Source: Hungatella hathewayi WAL-18680
GTDB lineage: Bacteria; Bacillota; Clostridia; Lachnospirales; Lachnospiraceae
DNA length: 64,000 bases
NCBI RefSeq assembly: GCF_000235505.1
Contig: NZ_JH379030.1
Location: 140,609-204,608, forward strand
Reading direction: 5' to 3'
A program made the position numbers and the translations under genes. The notes under the pieces were generated by a model that did no database searches, was not told where the DNA came from, and was given only the letters and a program-made list of their open reading frames with translations. Below, piece after piece: positions 26,573-35,472 of the stretch (the stretch's first letter is position 1; each line of letters opens with the position of its first letter).

Positions 26573-29551
26573 CTACTTTAATGATTCTCCCTGCTCCCGC
26601 GCCCCTGCATCACCCGGCGCGCCTTCCACTTCCACCGTTACAACCGCTGCTCCAACCGCTTTGCGTTTCTTCCGATAGCAGACAATCAAAACCACTTCTC
26701 CAAGTACCAGAATCACCGCAATCACACCATCCACCATATACACCAGTTTCAGCCATGCCGGTATCTCGCCTGGCACATAGGTTTCGTAGGCGGAGCTGTT
26801 TACCGTTGTGTAGAACACATTTTTCACTGCCTGACGCATTGCGAGTACGGATGTTGCACTCAAATCGGTCATAATTGCATCATTGCCTGCGGTGCCCAGC
26901 ATGATATCGGTGCCGCCGCGGACTGCACGGTCCGCATCCATGTAGCCATAGTTTCCAAAGTAATCCGACAGAACCATCCCTCGAAATCCCCACTCGCCTC
27001 TCAGCACATCCTGCAGAAGCGCCGCACATCCGCCGGCCCACTGGGTACCGATATAGTTGTAAGAGGACATGACGGCCAGTTTTCCGTCAGGGTTGCTCTT
27101 GATGGCCTCCTCAAACGGTTTCAGATAAATTTCTCTGATGGCCTGCTCCGTGCTCCAGGTGCAGAGCAGGGCGTTGCGGTTGATTTCCTGCTCGTTCAAG
27201 GCAAAATGCTTGATGAACGGATACATCCCCGACTGGAGCGCTCCCTCCACCTCGGCCACAGCCATCTTAGCGCTCAACACGCTGTCCTCCGAATAGTACT
27301 CAAAGTCACGGCCGCCAAATGCGCTTCGGTGCATGTTCATGGACGGCGCATACCAGCCTGTAATATGGAAATCCTTGAATTCCTGACCCATGGCTCTGGC
27401 ATAATCCACCGCCAAATCCACATTCCACGTCTGAGCCAGTACCACTTCCGAGCAGAATCCGGTGCCAAATGCTCCCAGCGTGCTGGAATTCACCCCGGCC
27501 GGTCCGTCCGTATCCAGAATTCTGATTTTTCCGGCTGAATTGACTGCCGCATTCTGGTGTCCGCCAAAGGCAATCAAATCAACCATCTCATCCACCGTCA
27601 CCTGGTCTAACAGCGTCTCCCAGCGCGGGTCATCGTAGTCAGCGTCACGCAGGTCGAACAGTTCCAGCCCGTTTTTCGCCCCGGTCACCGGCATCACATC
27701 GTCCGCGCGGTTGTACTCCGTCGGGTCATAGGTTCCATTTCCCTGTACCGTACCATTTAACTCATAGTCCGCCGGGGCCGCAGCCGCCTGGTTATAGTTG
27801 GAAAACCCATCTCTTCTCGACAGGTATGCCACATCCCCTTCGGCAAATTCGAACCGGTTGGCAGCCACCTCCACATCATCGTTGTGGGTCTGTCCTTCGT
27901 CGTATACAATGGTCTTTGCCACCTGATAATTCTTAGTATCCACCACCGTATGGCTGTCTGTCCGCAGGCTGATTTCATAATCCCCCGCTTCTACCACATA
28001 ATGTCCTGTTCCATATGTATCATAGGAAGCCATGTCCTCCACATCGAAGATCAGAGTCAACGTCTGTGACTGGCCCGGCTCCAGTAAATCTGTCTTGTCA
28101 AATGCTGCTAGGTTGACACTGGATTTCTCTATGCCGCCGTTGGTGTAAGGTGGTGTATAATAGAGTTCCACCACATCTTTTCCCGCCTTATCCCCAGTGT
28201 TTGTCACTGTGACATCCACGCGTATGGTGTCACCATCAACCTGAAGTTCCCCCATCTTCTGCTCAAAATCCGTATAGCTTAACCCGTAGCCAAAAGGATA
28301 CATGACGGTCTCATTATAATCAATCAGCCCTTCCTCCGCCGCGGTCTCATAGAACCGGTATCCCACATAGATTCCTTCCACATAATTGACAAAAGAGACA
28401 ATGCCGTCCGCTCTCTCCCAGGCCGCTTTTGCCGCCGCCTCCACATCGCCTGTATTGGTATAGGCAAAGTGACCAATATTATTGATATAAGGCGCTTTCG
28501 TTAAATCTCTCAGCCAGGTGTCCGCGGTCTTACCCGACGGGTTCACTTCGCCGGCCAGAATATTTCCCAGAGCCCGGAAGCCTGAGGTTCCTGCTCCGGC
28601 GCACAAAAGCACACTCTTAATCTGCTCATACTCCTCCGTCCAGCCAAGCTCCAGCGTGTTGGCGCCATTGTAGACAACGACTACATTTTCAAACTCGCTG
28701 CACACCATATCCACCAGATTCTTCTCCGTCCGGCTCAGTTCCAGATAGGACTGGCCCGCCTCAAAATCGGCGTAGGCTTCGGAATTATTGGTATAACTTC
28801 CCTTCATGTACTTGGTGCCAATTTCCATGGTGGAGCCGTCCATCACAGGGCCCATGTCGTGGGGCAGGTCCGCTCCCTCGCCTCCGGTTCTGGAAATGAC
28901 GATGACTGCCGTATCCGAGAACTCTTTAGCCCGGCTCATTACATCCGCCGGGTAATTCTCCACTGGAATCTCCGGAAGTGTCCAGTCCTGACCGTTATTG
29001 ATGCTGATTGCCGGCCGGTCCTCTCTGTAATCCACATACATCTGGGAAAGCTCCCCATTGGTCTCAAAGCCGGCCTGCTCAATTCCCTCTAAAATGCCTG
29101 TGGCCGTCGACGCGTCCACAGTGCCGGAGCCGGTTCCACCGTAGATTGGGTTGGTGGAAGCCCAGCCGAATACGTTGATTTTCTGCGGGGCAATCGGTAA
29201 AAAGGAATCCGAATTCTTGGTCAAAATCACGCCCTCATTGGTTACCTCCTCCACAATACGCTCCGATTCCGCCACATGCTCCGGGGCCAGCTGTCCTTTG
29301 TCCGACAATATCACGTTTAGTGTGTTGTATAACGTTCCTGTCACCGCCAGGTTGACGGATACGGCCGCTATCAGTACAAAGGCAATGACGGACTGCCACC
29401 GGATAAATCCCCGCAACGGCTTCCTCCATTTCCTTGCTGCTGCCAGAACCACAATCATACATACCAGCGCGATTCCGATGACAATCAGATTCGTTCTCAT
29501 CATCTGTATCACACTGATGACGTCCTCCCATGCAACTTCTACATTTCCCAT
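26573..29551 (-). CDS. Membrane-anchored GH3 beta-glucosidase with permuted domains
   Basis: 992 residues. Two N-terminal hydrophobic segments (about 15-35 and 48-68) and one near the C-terminus (about 935-960) anchor it. Between them the GH3 domains are in reversed order: first the alpha/beta sandwich (EGVILTKNSDSFLPI, GGTGSG, and SRTGGEGADL with the acid/base Glu region), then a fibronectin-like domain, then the (beta/alpha) barrel with the nucleophile Asp863 in VLSDYFG and IKHFALNEQE. Ruminococcal beta-glucosidases share this permuted order. The start at 29551 follows AGGAGG. Likely cleaves beta-linked glucosides or xylosides at the membrane surface; substrate unknown. It appears to be transcribed alone. 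Confidence 0.9.
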   Translation of the reverse strand: MGNVEVAWEDVISVIQMMRTNLIVIGIALVCMIVVLAAARKWRKPLRGFIRWQSVIAFVLIAAVSVNLAVTGTLYNTLNVILSDKGQLAPEHVAESERIVEEVTNEGVILTKNSDSFLPIAPQKINVFGWASTNPIYGGTGSGTVDASTATGILEGIEQAGFETNGELSQMYVDYREDRPAISINNGQDWTLPEIPVENYPADVMSRAKEFSDTAVIVISRTGGEGADLPHDMGPVMDGSTMEIGTKYMKGSYTNNSEAYADFEAGQSYLELSRTEKNLVDMVCSEFENVVVVYNGANTLELGWTEEYEQIKSVLLCAGAGTSGFRALGNILAGEVNPSGKTADTWLRDLTKAPYINNIGHFAYTNTGDVEAAAKAAWERADGIVSFVNYVEGIYVGYRFYETAAEEGLIDYNETVMYPFGYGLSYTDFEQKMGELQVDGDTIRVDVTVTNTGDKAGKDVVELYYTPPYTNGGIEKSSVNLAAFDKTDLLEPGQSQTLTLIFDVEDMASYDTYGTGHYVVEAGDYEISLRTDSHTVVDTKNYQVAKTIVYDEGQTHNDDVEVAANRFEFAEGDVAYLSRRDGFSNYNQAAAAPADYELNGTVQGNGTYDPTEYNRADDVMPVTGAKNGLELFDLRDADYDDPRWETLLDQVTVDEMVDLIAFGGHQNAAVNSAGKIRILDTDGPAGVNSSTLGAFGTGFCSEVVLAQTWNVDLAVDYARAMGQEFKDFHITGWYAPSMNMHRSAFGGRDFEYYSEDSVLSAKMAVAEVEGALQSGMYPFIKHFALNEQEINRNALLCTWSTEQAIREIYLKPFEEAIKSNPDGKLAVMSSYNYIGTQWAGGCAALLQDVLRGEWGFRGMVLSDYFGNYGYMDADRAVRGGTDIMLGTAGNDAIMTDLSATSVLAMRQAVKNVFYTTVNSSAYETYVPGEIPAWLKLVYMVDGVIAVILVLGEVVLIVCYRKKRKAVGAAVVTVEVEGAPGDAGAREQGESLK

Positions 29552-29610
29552 TCTACTTACCTCCTGAATCATTTTTTCTATCAGTGTTTCCGTACCCAAA
29601 AGGTAACACA

Positions 29611-29652
29611 AAAACAGCCGGAAAAACCGAATCTGGTTTTTCTGGCTGTTTT
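29611..29652 (-). terminator. Terminator after the GHKL kinase gene
   Basis: Arms AAAACAGCCGGAAAAACC and GGTTTTTCTGGCTGTTTTT pair with one mismatch; on the minus strand it ends GGCTGTTTTTGTG. It closes the response regulator-kinase operon and insulates the GH3 gene. Confidence 0.85.
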
Positions 29653-29685
29653 TCTGGTAAAAGCTGCATATTGGATTCTATAATA

Positions 29686-30993
29686 TTAGTCTTCCGGGAA
29701 AAACATGATGTCCACAAGGAAGCGTTTTTCCTCCTCCCGCATCAGTACCGTTCCCTTGTATTTGTCCACAAGATACCGGATACTTCTGACCCCGAAGCCG
29801 TGGTAATCCTTATCCTTCTTCGTCGTCACCGGCAATCCGTCCTCAAATACCACCGGCTCATTGCAATAATTCTCCACATGGATATAGCTTCCCTGGTTTT
29901 TCCGGTTGACTAAGAGACTGACAATCCGTTTTTCCTCATCTGTCTCCTTCATCACGCACTCGATGGCATTGTCCAGCAGGTTGCCGAACAGAGCGTATAC
30001 ATCGGTGGTATTCATGAAATTCAGCACGCTGCCATCCACCATACTGCTGAGTTTGATGTTGTATTCGTTACACAGCAGGCTCTTTTCCGTCAGCACCAAA
30101 TCCAGGGCCTCGTTTCCGGTCTGGAAAATGTTGTCGTAGATGGCTAATGCTCCCTTTACGCTCTCAATGTATTCCTTCTGGTCCCCAGCATCCTCAATCT
30201 GTGATATCTTGGAGATGCGGTATTTCAAATCATGGCATTTAATGTTGATGATATTGATGGTCTCTCTGGACAGCTTCTGCTGCTCACTCATATTGTGCAG
30301 CATATTCTCCATGATTTCATTTTCCCGGAGAATCCGGTTCTGCCTGGACATGTAATAGGCCATGAAAATGGCCAGCATGCTGCATATAAAAGCATACAGC
30401 TTACAGAATACATTTTGAAGCAGTCTGCTGTTTCCCGCGCCTACCTGGTCCACCAGAACACTGATGATGATGGCGGTCAGCAGGATGGCAAGGGCCAGCA
30501 GCACCATGCGGATGTCCCGGTTTTTCATTTCCCCTTTTCCTGCATTTTTCCGGATTACTCCCCAGTAAATGATGGCCGCCATGATAATGTAGGGGAGGAA
30601 CCGGACGACAAAGAACTCCACCACCGGCGAAAAGGAAACACCGGTCAGCTCCACAAAGATAGTCGTAATGGCAAAAGCCATGTGCTCGGTGGCATATCCG
30701 CAGACACCGGCAAACAGAACCTCTTGAAACGGCGCCTCAAAGCACCATTTCATAAATCCCAGCGTGAACAGAAACAAGCCGCAGTAAAACAGGATATAAA
30801 CTGGCGGCAGCATTCCCGGGATACTTGTACACAGGCGGAAAAATGTGTACGCCAGCGCCATGTATCCGGCGATTCCCGTCAACAGATAGATACCGAAATT
30901 TTTCTTCCGTTTCATGCCTATCATAAACACGCTCTCGGATATCAAAAGCTGCATGGAAAAACGGATGCAGGAAATCAGCTGTACCTGTTCCAT
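29686..30993 (-). CDS. AgrC-like GHKL sensor histidine kinase
   Basis: 435 residues: six or so hydrophobic segments over residues 1-210, then a cytoplasmic kinase with the acceptor region IKCHDLKYRISKI, N box LFGNLLDNAIECV, and G box HGFGVRSIRYLVDKY. This is the layout of peptide-sensing AgrC/ComD/VirS kinases. The ATG overlaps the response-regulator stop (TGATG), so the two are coupled. No AgrB-like protease or obvious signal-peptide gene lies next to it, so the ligand is unknown. Confidence 0.9.
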   Translation of the reverse strand: MEQVQLISCIRFSMQLLISESVFMIGMKRKKNFGIYLLTGIAGYMALAYTFFRLCTSIPGMLPPVYILFYCGLFLFTLGFMKWCFEAPFQEVLFAGVCGYATEHMAFAITTIFVELTGVSFSPVVEFFVVRFLPYIIMAAIIYWGVIRKNAGKGEMKNRDIRMVLLALAILLTAIIISVLVDQVGAGNSRLLQNVFCKLYAFICSMLAIFMAYYMSRQNRILRENEIMENMLHNMSEQQKLSRETINIINIKCHDLKYRISKISQIEDAGDQKEYIESVKGALAIYDNIFQTGNEALDLVLTEKSLLCNEYNIKLSSMVDGSVLNFMNTTDVYALFGNLLDNAIECVMKETDEEKRIVSLLVNRKNQGSYIHVENYCNEPVVFEDGLPVTTKKDKDYHGFGVRSIRYLVDKYKGTVLMREEEKRFLVDIMFFPED

Positions 30994-31700
30994 CAGTAAT
31001 CACCTCCCAGGTATCTCATGAAGTCTTCCTTAAATTCTCGGCTCCGGTGTCTGCTGATGGGGAGGGGCGTCTGCTCCACCCACACCATGTCTTTGGAAAT
31101 CTTCGTGACGTATCTTAAGTTGACCAGGCAGCCGCTGATACACTTGGAAAAGCCCTCGCCCTTTAGGCTCTCCTCCAGGGTTATCAGGGTTCCACGGACG
31201 CGGAACTCTCCTTTTAAGGTGTGGTAAACCAGATAATTTTTGTCCTTTTCGATGTATAAGAGCTGGGAGCTTGTCAGTTTGACAATCGACTCCTCGGTCT
31301 GGACCACTAGCTCTTTCTCCGTCTTCGCGCAGGAGAACCGGATGGCTTTTTTCAATTTATCCGCAAACACATAGTAGCTGACCGGCTTGACGATAAAATC
31401 AATGGCATTGACCTCATAGCCGTGAATGGCAAACTGTGCCATGTTGGTGACAAACACGATTCCCAGTGTCTGGTCTCTCTCCCTGATTTTCTTCGCCGCC
31501 GTCATGCCGTCGATATGTGGCATCTCAATATCCAGAAATACCACATCCAGCGTCCCGTCGTAATCCTCCACAAAACTCAGCCCGTCCCGGTATTCCTCTA
31601 TGGAAAAGCCGACCTTCTCCTCCCGCTCATACCGCCCGAGAAATTCCCGCATTAATTTCAGATGCTCCGAATCATCGTCCACAAGTCCAATCCGCACCAT
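30993..31700 (-). CDS. LytTR-family response regulator (AgrA-like)
   Basis: 235 residues: a receiver domain (RIGLVDDDSEH, phosphorylation Asp in VVFLDIEMPHIDG, Lys in FIVKPVSYY) and a LytTR DNA-binding domain (TSSQLLYIEKDKNYLVYH, then FSKCISGCLVNLRYVTKI). It is the partner of the GHKL kinase that follows. GGGGGA stands 9 bases before the ATG at 31700 and only 3 before an ATG at 31706, so 31700 was chosen. LytTR regulators bind direct repeats near promoters; no clear pair was seen in the gap upstream. Confidence 0.92.
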   Translation of the reverse strand: MVRIGLVDDDSEHLKLMREFLGRYEREEKVGFSIEEYRDGLSFVEDYDGTLDVVFLDIEMPHIDGMTAAKKIRERDQTLGIVFVTNMAQFAIHGYEVNAIDFIVKPVSYYVFADKLKKAIRFSCAKTEKELVVQTEESIVKLTSSQLLYIEKDKNYLVYHTLKGEFRVRGTLITLEESLKGEGFSKCISGCLVNLRYVTKISKDMVWVEQTPLPISRHRSREFKEDFMRYLGGDY

Positions 31701-31752
31701 ATGCATTTCCCCCTGTATGTCTCTTACTTCATACTATAACACAGGGGAAAGC

Positions 31753-31802
31753 GGGAGACAATCTCCCGGTGAATTTGGCCCGGTTAATGGTCAAAATTCA
31801 CC
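31753..31802. other. Tandem hairpins between flavodoxin lipoprotein and LytTR regulator
   Basis: Two stems lie side by side: GGGAGA-CAA-TCTCCC at 31753-31767, and an imperfect stem GGTGAATTTGGCC/GGTCAAAATTCACC at 31768-31802. They follow the flavodoxin stop on the minus strand and precede the regulator gene. There is no T-run, so they could be a weak terminator or a control site in the regulator leader. Confidence 0.45.
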
Positions 31803-31819
31803 ATCTGATAGGAACGGTG

Positions 31820-32527
31820 TCAACCTATAAAGCCGCCCTCCTGCAGCCAGTTTACAACCGCGTCCTCTGCTTCCTCCCGAGAATTTTGCGCGACAGAGCC
31901 GCGGATGGCAAGGCCGTCCAGCACCTCGGCGCCGGAGCAGGCGCCTGCAATGCTGCTTTCGGTTGATGCCAGGCCACTCCCCTCATGAGTGGCAAAAGGC
32001 ACGATGGTTTTGCCCGTAAAATCATAGTTTTCCATGAAGGTATAAACTGCCATGGGCATGTCGCTCCACCAAATGGGGTAACCGAGAAAAATAACGTCAT
32101 AGCTGTCAAAATTGTTGACTGACGCCGTCAACTCCGGGCGGGCATTGTCGCGAAACTCCTGCTGTGCCACATCGGTACACTCGCGGTAATCCTCCGGGTA
32201 GGGAGTAACGGTTTCCATATGGAACAGGTCGCCGCCGGTTTGCTCGGCAATCATCTCCGCTATAATTTCTGTGTTGCCTTTTTCGATCACGCCTACGTTA
32301 TAATTTTCACCGGTGCGGGAGAAATAGGCAACCAGAATATTGGTGCTGTCTGATTCCACTGTGGCTGACTGTAAACTCTCATTTTCAGAAGACAGGTAAG
32401 ACCTCTGGGTCTCTAAAGGCGTCGTTTCCGGCGTCTCATCAGGGACTCCTGGGATTTCAGCGCTGCCACAGGCTGTCAGGGTAAATGCCATGGCGGCCGC
32501 AAGAAACAAGGTGTATATTTTTTTCAT
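31820..32527 (-). CDS. Flavodoxin-like lipoprotein
   Basis: 235 residues: a lipoprotein signal (MKKIYTLFLAAAMAFTLTAC), a linker, then a flavodoxin fold beginning VAYFSRTGENYN (FMN-phosphate loop), with FLGYPIWWSDMPM and FATHEGSGLAST as further FMN-loop motifs. It would be tethered outside the membrane and carry electrons or reduce small substrates. The start at 32527 follows AAGGAGA; a much earlier in-frame ATG overlaps the SDR gene and is not supported. It is downstream of an SDR and a carboxymuconolactone decarboxylase-like gene and probably in their operon. Confidence 0.88.
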   Translation of the reverse strand: MKKIYTLFLAAAMAFTLTACGSAEIPGVPDETPETTPLETQRSYLSSENESLQSATVESDSTNILVAYFSRTGENYNVGVIEKGNTEIIAEMIAEQTGGDLFHMETVTPYPEDYRECTDVAQQEFRDNARPELTASVNNFDSYDVIFLGYPIWWSDMPMAVYTFMENYDFTGKTIVPFATHEGSGLASTESSIAGACSGAEVLDGLAIRGSVAQNSREEAEDAVVNWLQEGGFIG

Positions 32528-32606
32528 AAGATCATCTCTCCTTATATATTTTTTCGAAATAACAGGGGAGGGACTTGCATCACAAAGCCGCAAACCTCCC
32601 ATTTCA

Positions 32607-33431
32607 TCAGATAATGTCCGTCGATGCGGCAAGTTCCGTCTGCGTTTTGTAATCGGCAACCCGTTCCTCCAGTCTGTCAATGGTTGCTTTCAGCGCTTGG
32701 GAGCCTAATACCATGCGAAGGGGCGCAGGAGTTTTGTCCACGCTCTCGATGATACGTTCTGCCATTTTTACCGGGTCGCCGGGGGCCAGCCCTTTGCTGG
32801 CATCCAGCATATTGAGGAAGCCGTGGCAGCTTTCATATTCCGGCATCAGCTTAGCGACCTTGGCGCTGCCGTAACGGAACTCTGTTCTGGCGCCGCCCGG
32901 CTCAACCAGCGTAACGCCGATGTAGAACTGCGCTACCTCCTGTGCCACCGCCTCGCAGAACCCCTCAATACCAAACTTGGTGGCATGGTACATGGAATTC
33001 GCCGCATAGGCGACCTGTCCGCCGTAGGTGGACATCTGGATAATCCTTCCGCCTCCCTGCGCACGCAGATGTGGAAGGCTGTCACGTATCAGCATAATAG
33101 AGCCGGTGAGGTTCGTTGCGATAATGTGGTTGATTTCCTCATCCGATAACTCCTCCGCACATCCAAAGAGACCATAGCCAGCGTTGGAAACCACCACATC
33201 AATTTTTCCATGCTGGGCGAACGCTTCCTCCACCAGCCGGTGAATGGCCGGGACATCGGTCACATCCAGAATTTTGCAGTCAAACTGAACCGGATATTCC
33301 GCAATCAGCCCCTCTACCTTTTTGGTATTTCGCACCGTCCCGATAACCGTATCGCCCGCTTCCAGAAGCTGCTTTGTCATCTCATAACCGAACCCGCTGG
33401 AAACACCTGTAATTAACCATGTTCTACTCAT
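32607..33431 (-). CDS. Short-chain dehydrogenase/reductase
   Basis: 274 residues with a classical SDR pattern: cofactor loop TGVSSGFG, VSNAGYG, the catalytic Ser in IQMSTYGG, and Tyr-x3-Lys in MYHATKFG, followed by VEPGGARTEF. It oxidises an alcohol or reduces a ketone with NAD(P). The start at 33431 follows AAAGGAG; its upstream part lies in the end of the previous gene. It sits between the carboxymuconolactone decarboxylase-like gene and the flavodoxin gene, all likely under the LysR regulator upstream. Confidence 0.92.
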   Translation of the reverse strand: MSRTWLITGVSSGFGYEMTKQLLEAGDTVIGTVRNTKKVEGLIAEYPVQFDCKILDVTDVPAIHRLVEEAFAQHGKIDVVVSNAGYGLFGCAEELSDEEINHIIATNLTGSIMLIRDSLPHLRAQGGGRIIQMSTYGGQVAYAANSMYHATKFGIEGFCEAVAQEVAQFYIGVTLVEPGGARTEFRYGSAKVAKLMPEYESCHGFLNMLDASKGLAPGDPVKMAERIIESVDKTPAPLRMVLGSQALKATIDRLEERVADYKTQTELAASTDII

Positions 33432-33481
33432 TTTGTTTTCTCCTTTCACTGCCAGCTTTTTCTCTTTTTCACTTGTACTTC

Positions 33482-34237
33482 TCACGTCTCTTTTGCCGCT
33501 TCGTTGACACAGCGCAGCGCGTTTAAGCTACGGGGATAACCAAGATACGGAATACACTGGGAAATAATTTTGATAAGGAACGCCTTGTCATTTCCAATCC
33601 TCATATTGGCTCCCGCATGGGAGATAAGCTGCGGTTCACAACCGCCCTGTGCCGAGAGGAAACAGAACGTTATCATCTCCCGCTGCTGATAAGTCAATCC
33701 CGTGCGGGTGTAGTAATCGCCAAAACAGTTGTCAGTCAGCCAGGTATTGATGTGACGGCTCTCCTCCGGGCCGGACTTCCAGAAGTTTTTCATCCCTTCA
33801 CCCATGATGTCCATCTGCGCCTTTTCGCCTGCTTCCAGCCGGTTCTCAGTGGTTGTTGCCGCCTGTCCGGGGAGAGGCAGTTCCACGCCCTGCGCCATCA
33901 ATACTTCATTTGCAGCCTTCAAGAACGGGAACACTCTGCCGATGCCAAGGTATGCCACGGCCTGATACACGATTTCCTTTACCTCTACCGGCGTGACACC
34001 GAAATTCAGCGCCGCCGGTATCATGGCACGAAATTCATCAATTCCCTGACAACCCAGCAGCGTGGCCAATATGGCCAGAAACCTGGTTTTTCCGTCCAAA
34101 TCATCGTGATTGACTACCTCATCAAAGGCGAAATTGTCAAACCGCTCAATAAACTCATAATCGGTTTCCAGAAATCTGGAATGATATCCCGGAAACATTT
34201 TCTCGTGATACTCTTTTGAAACTTTCGTAATACTCAT
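33482..34237 (-). CDS. Carboxymuconolactone decarboxylase family protein
   Basis: 251 residues with two related halves, each carrying a CMD-like helical motif: DGKTRFLAILATLLGCQG and the second-half REMITFCFLSAQGGCEPQL. The Cys residues in these positions recall AhpD-like proteins, but the CxxC pair is not kept. It is often found near SDR and flavodoxin genes as part of small redox operons under LysR control. Reaction not predictable. The ATG follows AAAGGAG. Confidence 0.85.
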   Translation of the reverse strand: MSITKVSKEYHEKMFPGYHSRFLETDYEFIERFDNFAFDEVVNHDDLDGKTRFLAILATLLGCQGIDEFRAMIPAALNFGVTPVEVKEIVYQAVAYLGIGRVFPFLKAANEVLMAQGVELPLPGQAATTTENRLEAGEKAQMDIMGEGMKNFWKSGPEESRHINTWLTDNCFGDYYTRTGLTYQQREMITFCFLSAQGGCEPQLISHAGANMRIGNDKAFLIKIISQCIPYLGYPRSLNALRCVNEAAKET

Positions 34238-34342
34238 AAGTTCAGGACTCCTTTCTTTGTACCATCATTGTAAAAAATCCGCTCAAAATCAGCAATTTTG
34301 TTTTTACGCGTTTCTGATAAGTACAACTTATGTGAAAAAAAG

Positions 34343-34385
34343 AAGCCAAACTGTATCACTCAAAGGAATGACTGCAGTTTGGCTT
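34343..34385. terminator. Hairpin between LysR gene and redox operon
   Basis: Arms AAGCCAAACTG and CAGTTTGGCTT pair perfectly around a 21-base loop; A-rich sequence before and TTTT after. It follows the LysR stop (minus strand) and precedes the promoter region of the carboxymuconolactone decarboxylase-like gene. Confidence 0.75.
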
Positions 34386-34422
34386 TTCTGTCAAACAACT
34401 TGATATATCTCTGCTGCCTGAA

Positions 34423-35322
34423 CTAAGATGTGCGGCTCCGCTCAAGAAAATGGTGCAGTATATCGGCAAATTCTTCTATGTAATAATTCGTGTTTTTCTT
34501 CAGCCAGAAGGCACAGATTGTCCGCTTAACCGGCATATCTTCTCGATACAGTGGAATCCGCCTGATGGCCGGCATGACAGGCGGCATCGTGCCAATATTT
34601 TCAAGGGGAAGAAAGCCCCTGTTTCCAAGAACCATCAGCCGGCCTTCTTCCAGATTATCCGCATAAAGAAACTTTCCCACAAATCCTAAGGTGTCCCGGT
34701 AATATGCCGCCTCCCCGTCTCGCTGCCCTGCCGGAGTAATCAGAATACAGGGCGTCTGCCTGAGTTCTTTCAGCGTCAAATGTTCGTTTGTGCTCAGATG
34801 ATGATTGCCGGAAATCTCAGCAAAACATTCACATTCCAGCAAAATCCGGTTCTCATATTCCTCGGAAAAAGCCCGGCGCTGGTCACTGATGACAATATCT
34901 ACCCCGCCAAAACGGATTCGGTTATACAGTTCTTCATGGGTTCCTGCCACAATGTCTATCGAAATTTCAGGATACAGCCTTGAAAATTCCGCAACGGCCA
35001 TATGCAGTTCCCGACCGCTGTAACTCTTCAAATACCCTATCCGCAGCCTTGATTCCTCCGCTTTCCCGATGCGGATGGTTTCCCGCCTGAGTTCATCCAC
35101 TTCATCGAACAGAACCTTGCTCTGCCGATAGAAGTATTCTCCCGCTGGCGTCAAAGAAAAACGACGGTTCTCCCGGTGAATCAGTTCCACGCCCAGCTCC
35201 TTTTCCAATGCCTGTATCTGTTGGGAAATGGCAGACTGCGAGATAAAACATTGCTCGGCGGCCTCGGTAAAGCTGTTACAGTCAACTACTGCCACAAAAT
35301 ATTTCATTTGTCGTAATAACAA
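34423..35322 (-). CDS. LysR family transcriptional regulator (TTG start)
   Basis: 299 residues: N-terminal winged helix-turn-helix (NSFTEAAEQCFISQSAISQQI, of which AAEQCFISQSAISQQ is the recognition part) and a LysR substrate-binding domain from about residue 90. AAGGAGGT stands seven bases before a TTG codon at 35322, so the start is read as TTG, giving the usual family opening LLRQMKYF; the first in-frame ATG is five codons later and too far from the site. It is on the same strand as, and directly upstream of, the CMD-SDR-flavodoxin genes, its likely targets. Confidence 0.9.
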   Translation of the reverse strand: MLLRQMKYFVAVVDCNSFTEAAEQCFISQSAISQQIQALEKELGVELIHRENRRFSLTPAGEYFYRQSKVLFDEVDELRRETIRIGKAEESRLRIGYLKSYSGRELHMAVAEFSRLYPEISIDIVAGTHEELYNRIRFGGVDIVISDQRRAFSEEYENRILLECECFAEISGNHHLSTNEHLTLKELRQTPCILITPAGQRDGEAAYYRDTLGFVGKFLYADNLEEGRLMVLGNRGFLPLENIGTMPPVMPAIRRIPLYREDMPVKRTICAFWLKKNTNYYIEEFADILHHFLERSRTS

Positions 35323-35415
35323 GAATCGTACCTCCTTAAAACAATGGAACAGTAAATTATCACCTCTATTTAGAGATAATTATAGCACTTCTGTTCCATT
35401 TAAAACATAAAATTC

Positions 35416-35449
35416 AAAAAGACAGGCCGCCACCGCAGCCTGTCTTTTT
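35416..35449 (-). terminator. Terminator after the multi-PAS kinase
   Basis: AAAAAGACAGGC and GCCTGTCTTTTT form a perfect stem with a 10-base loop; T-runs on both strands. It is 23 bases past the kinase stop codon. Confidence 0.88.
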
Positions 35450-35472
35450 CATCTATTCTCTCTACTTATCCC

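Noticed and set aside
30232-30999. Plus-strand open frame opposite the GHKL kinase
   Set aside because: Low-complexity His/Gln-rich translation typical of an antisense shadow.
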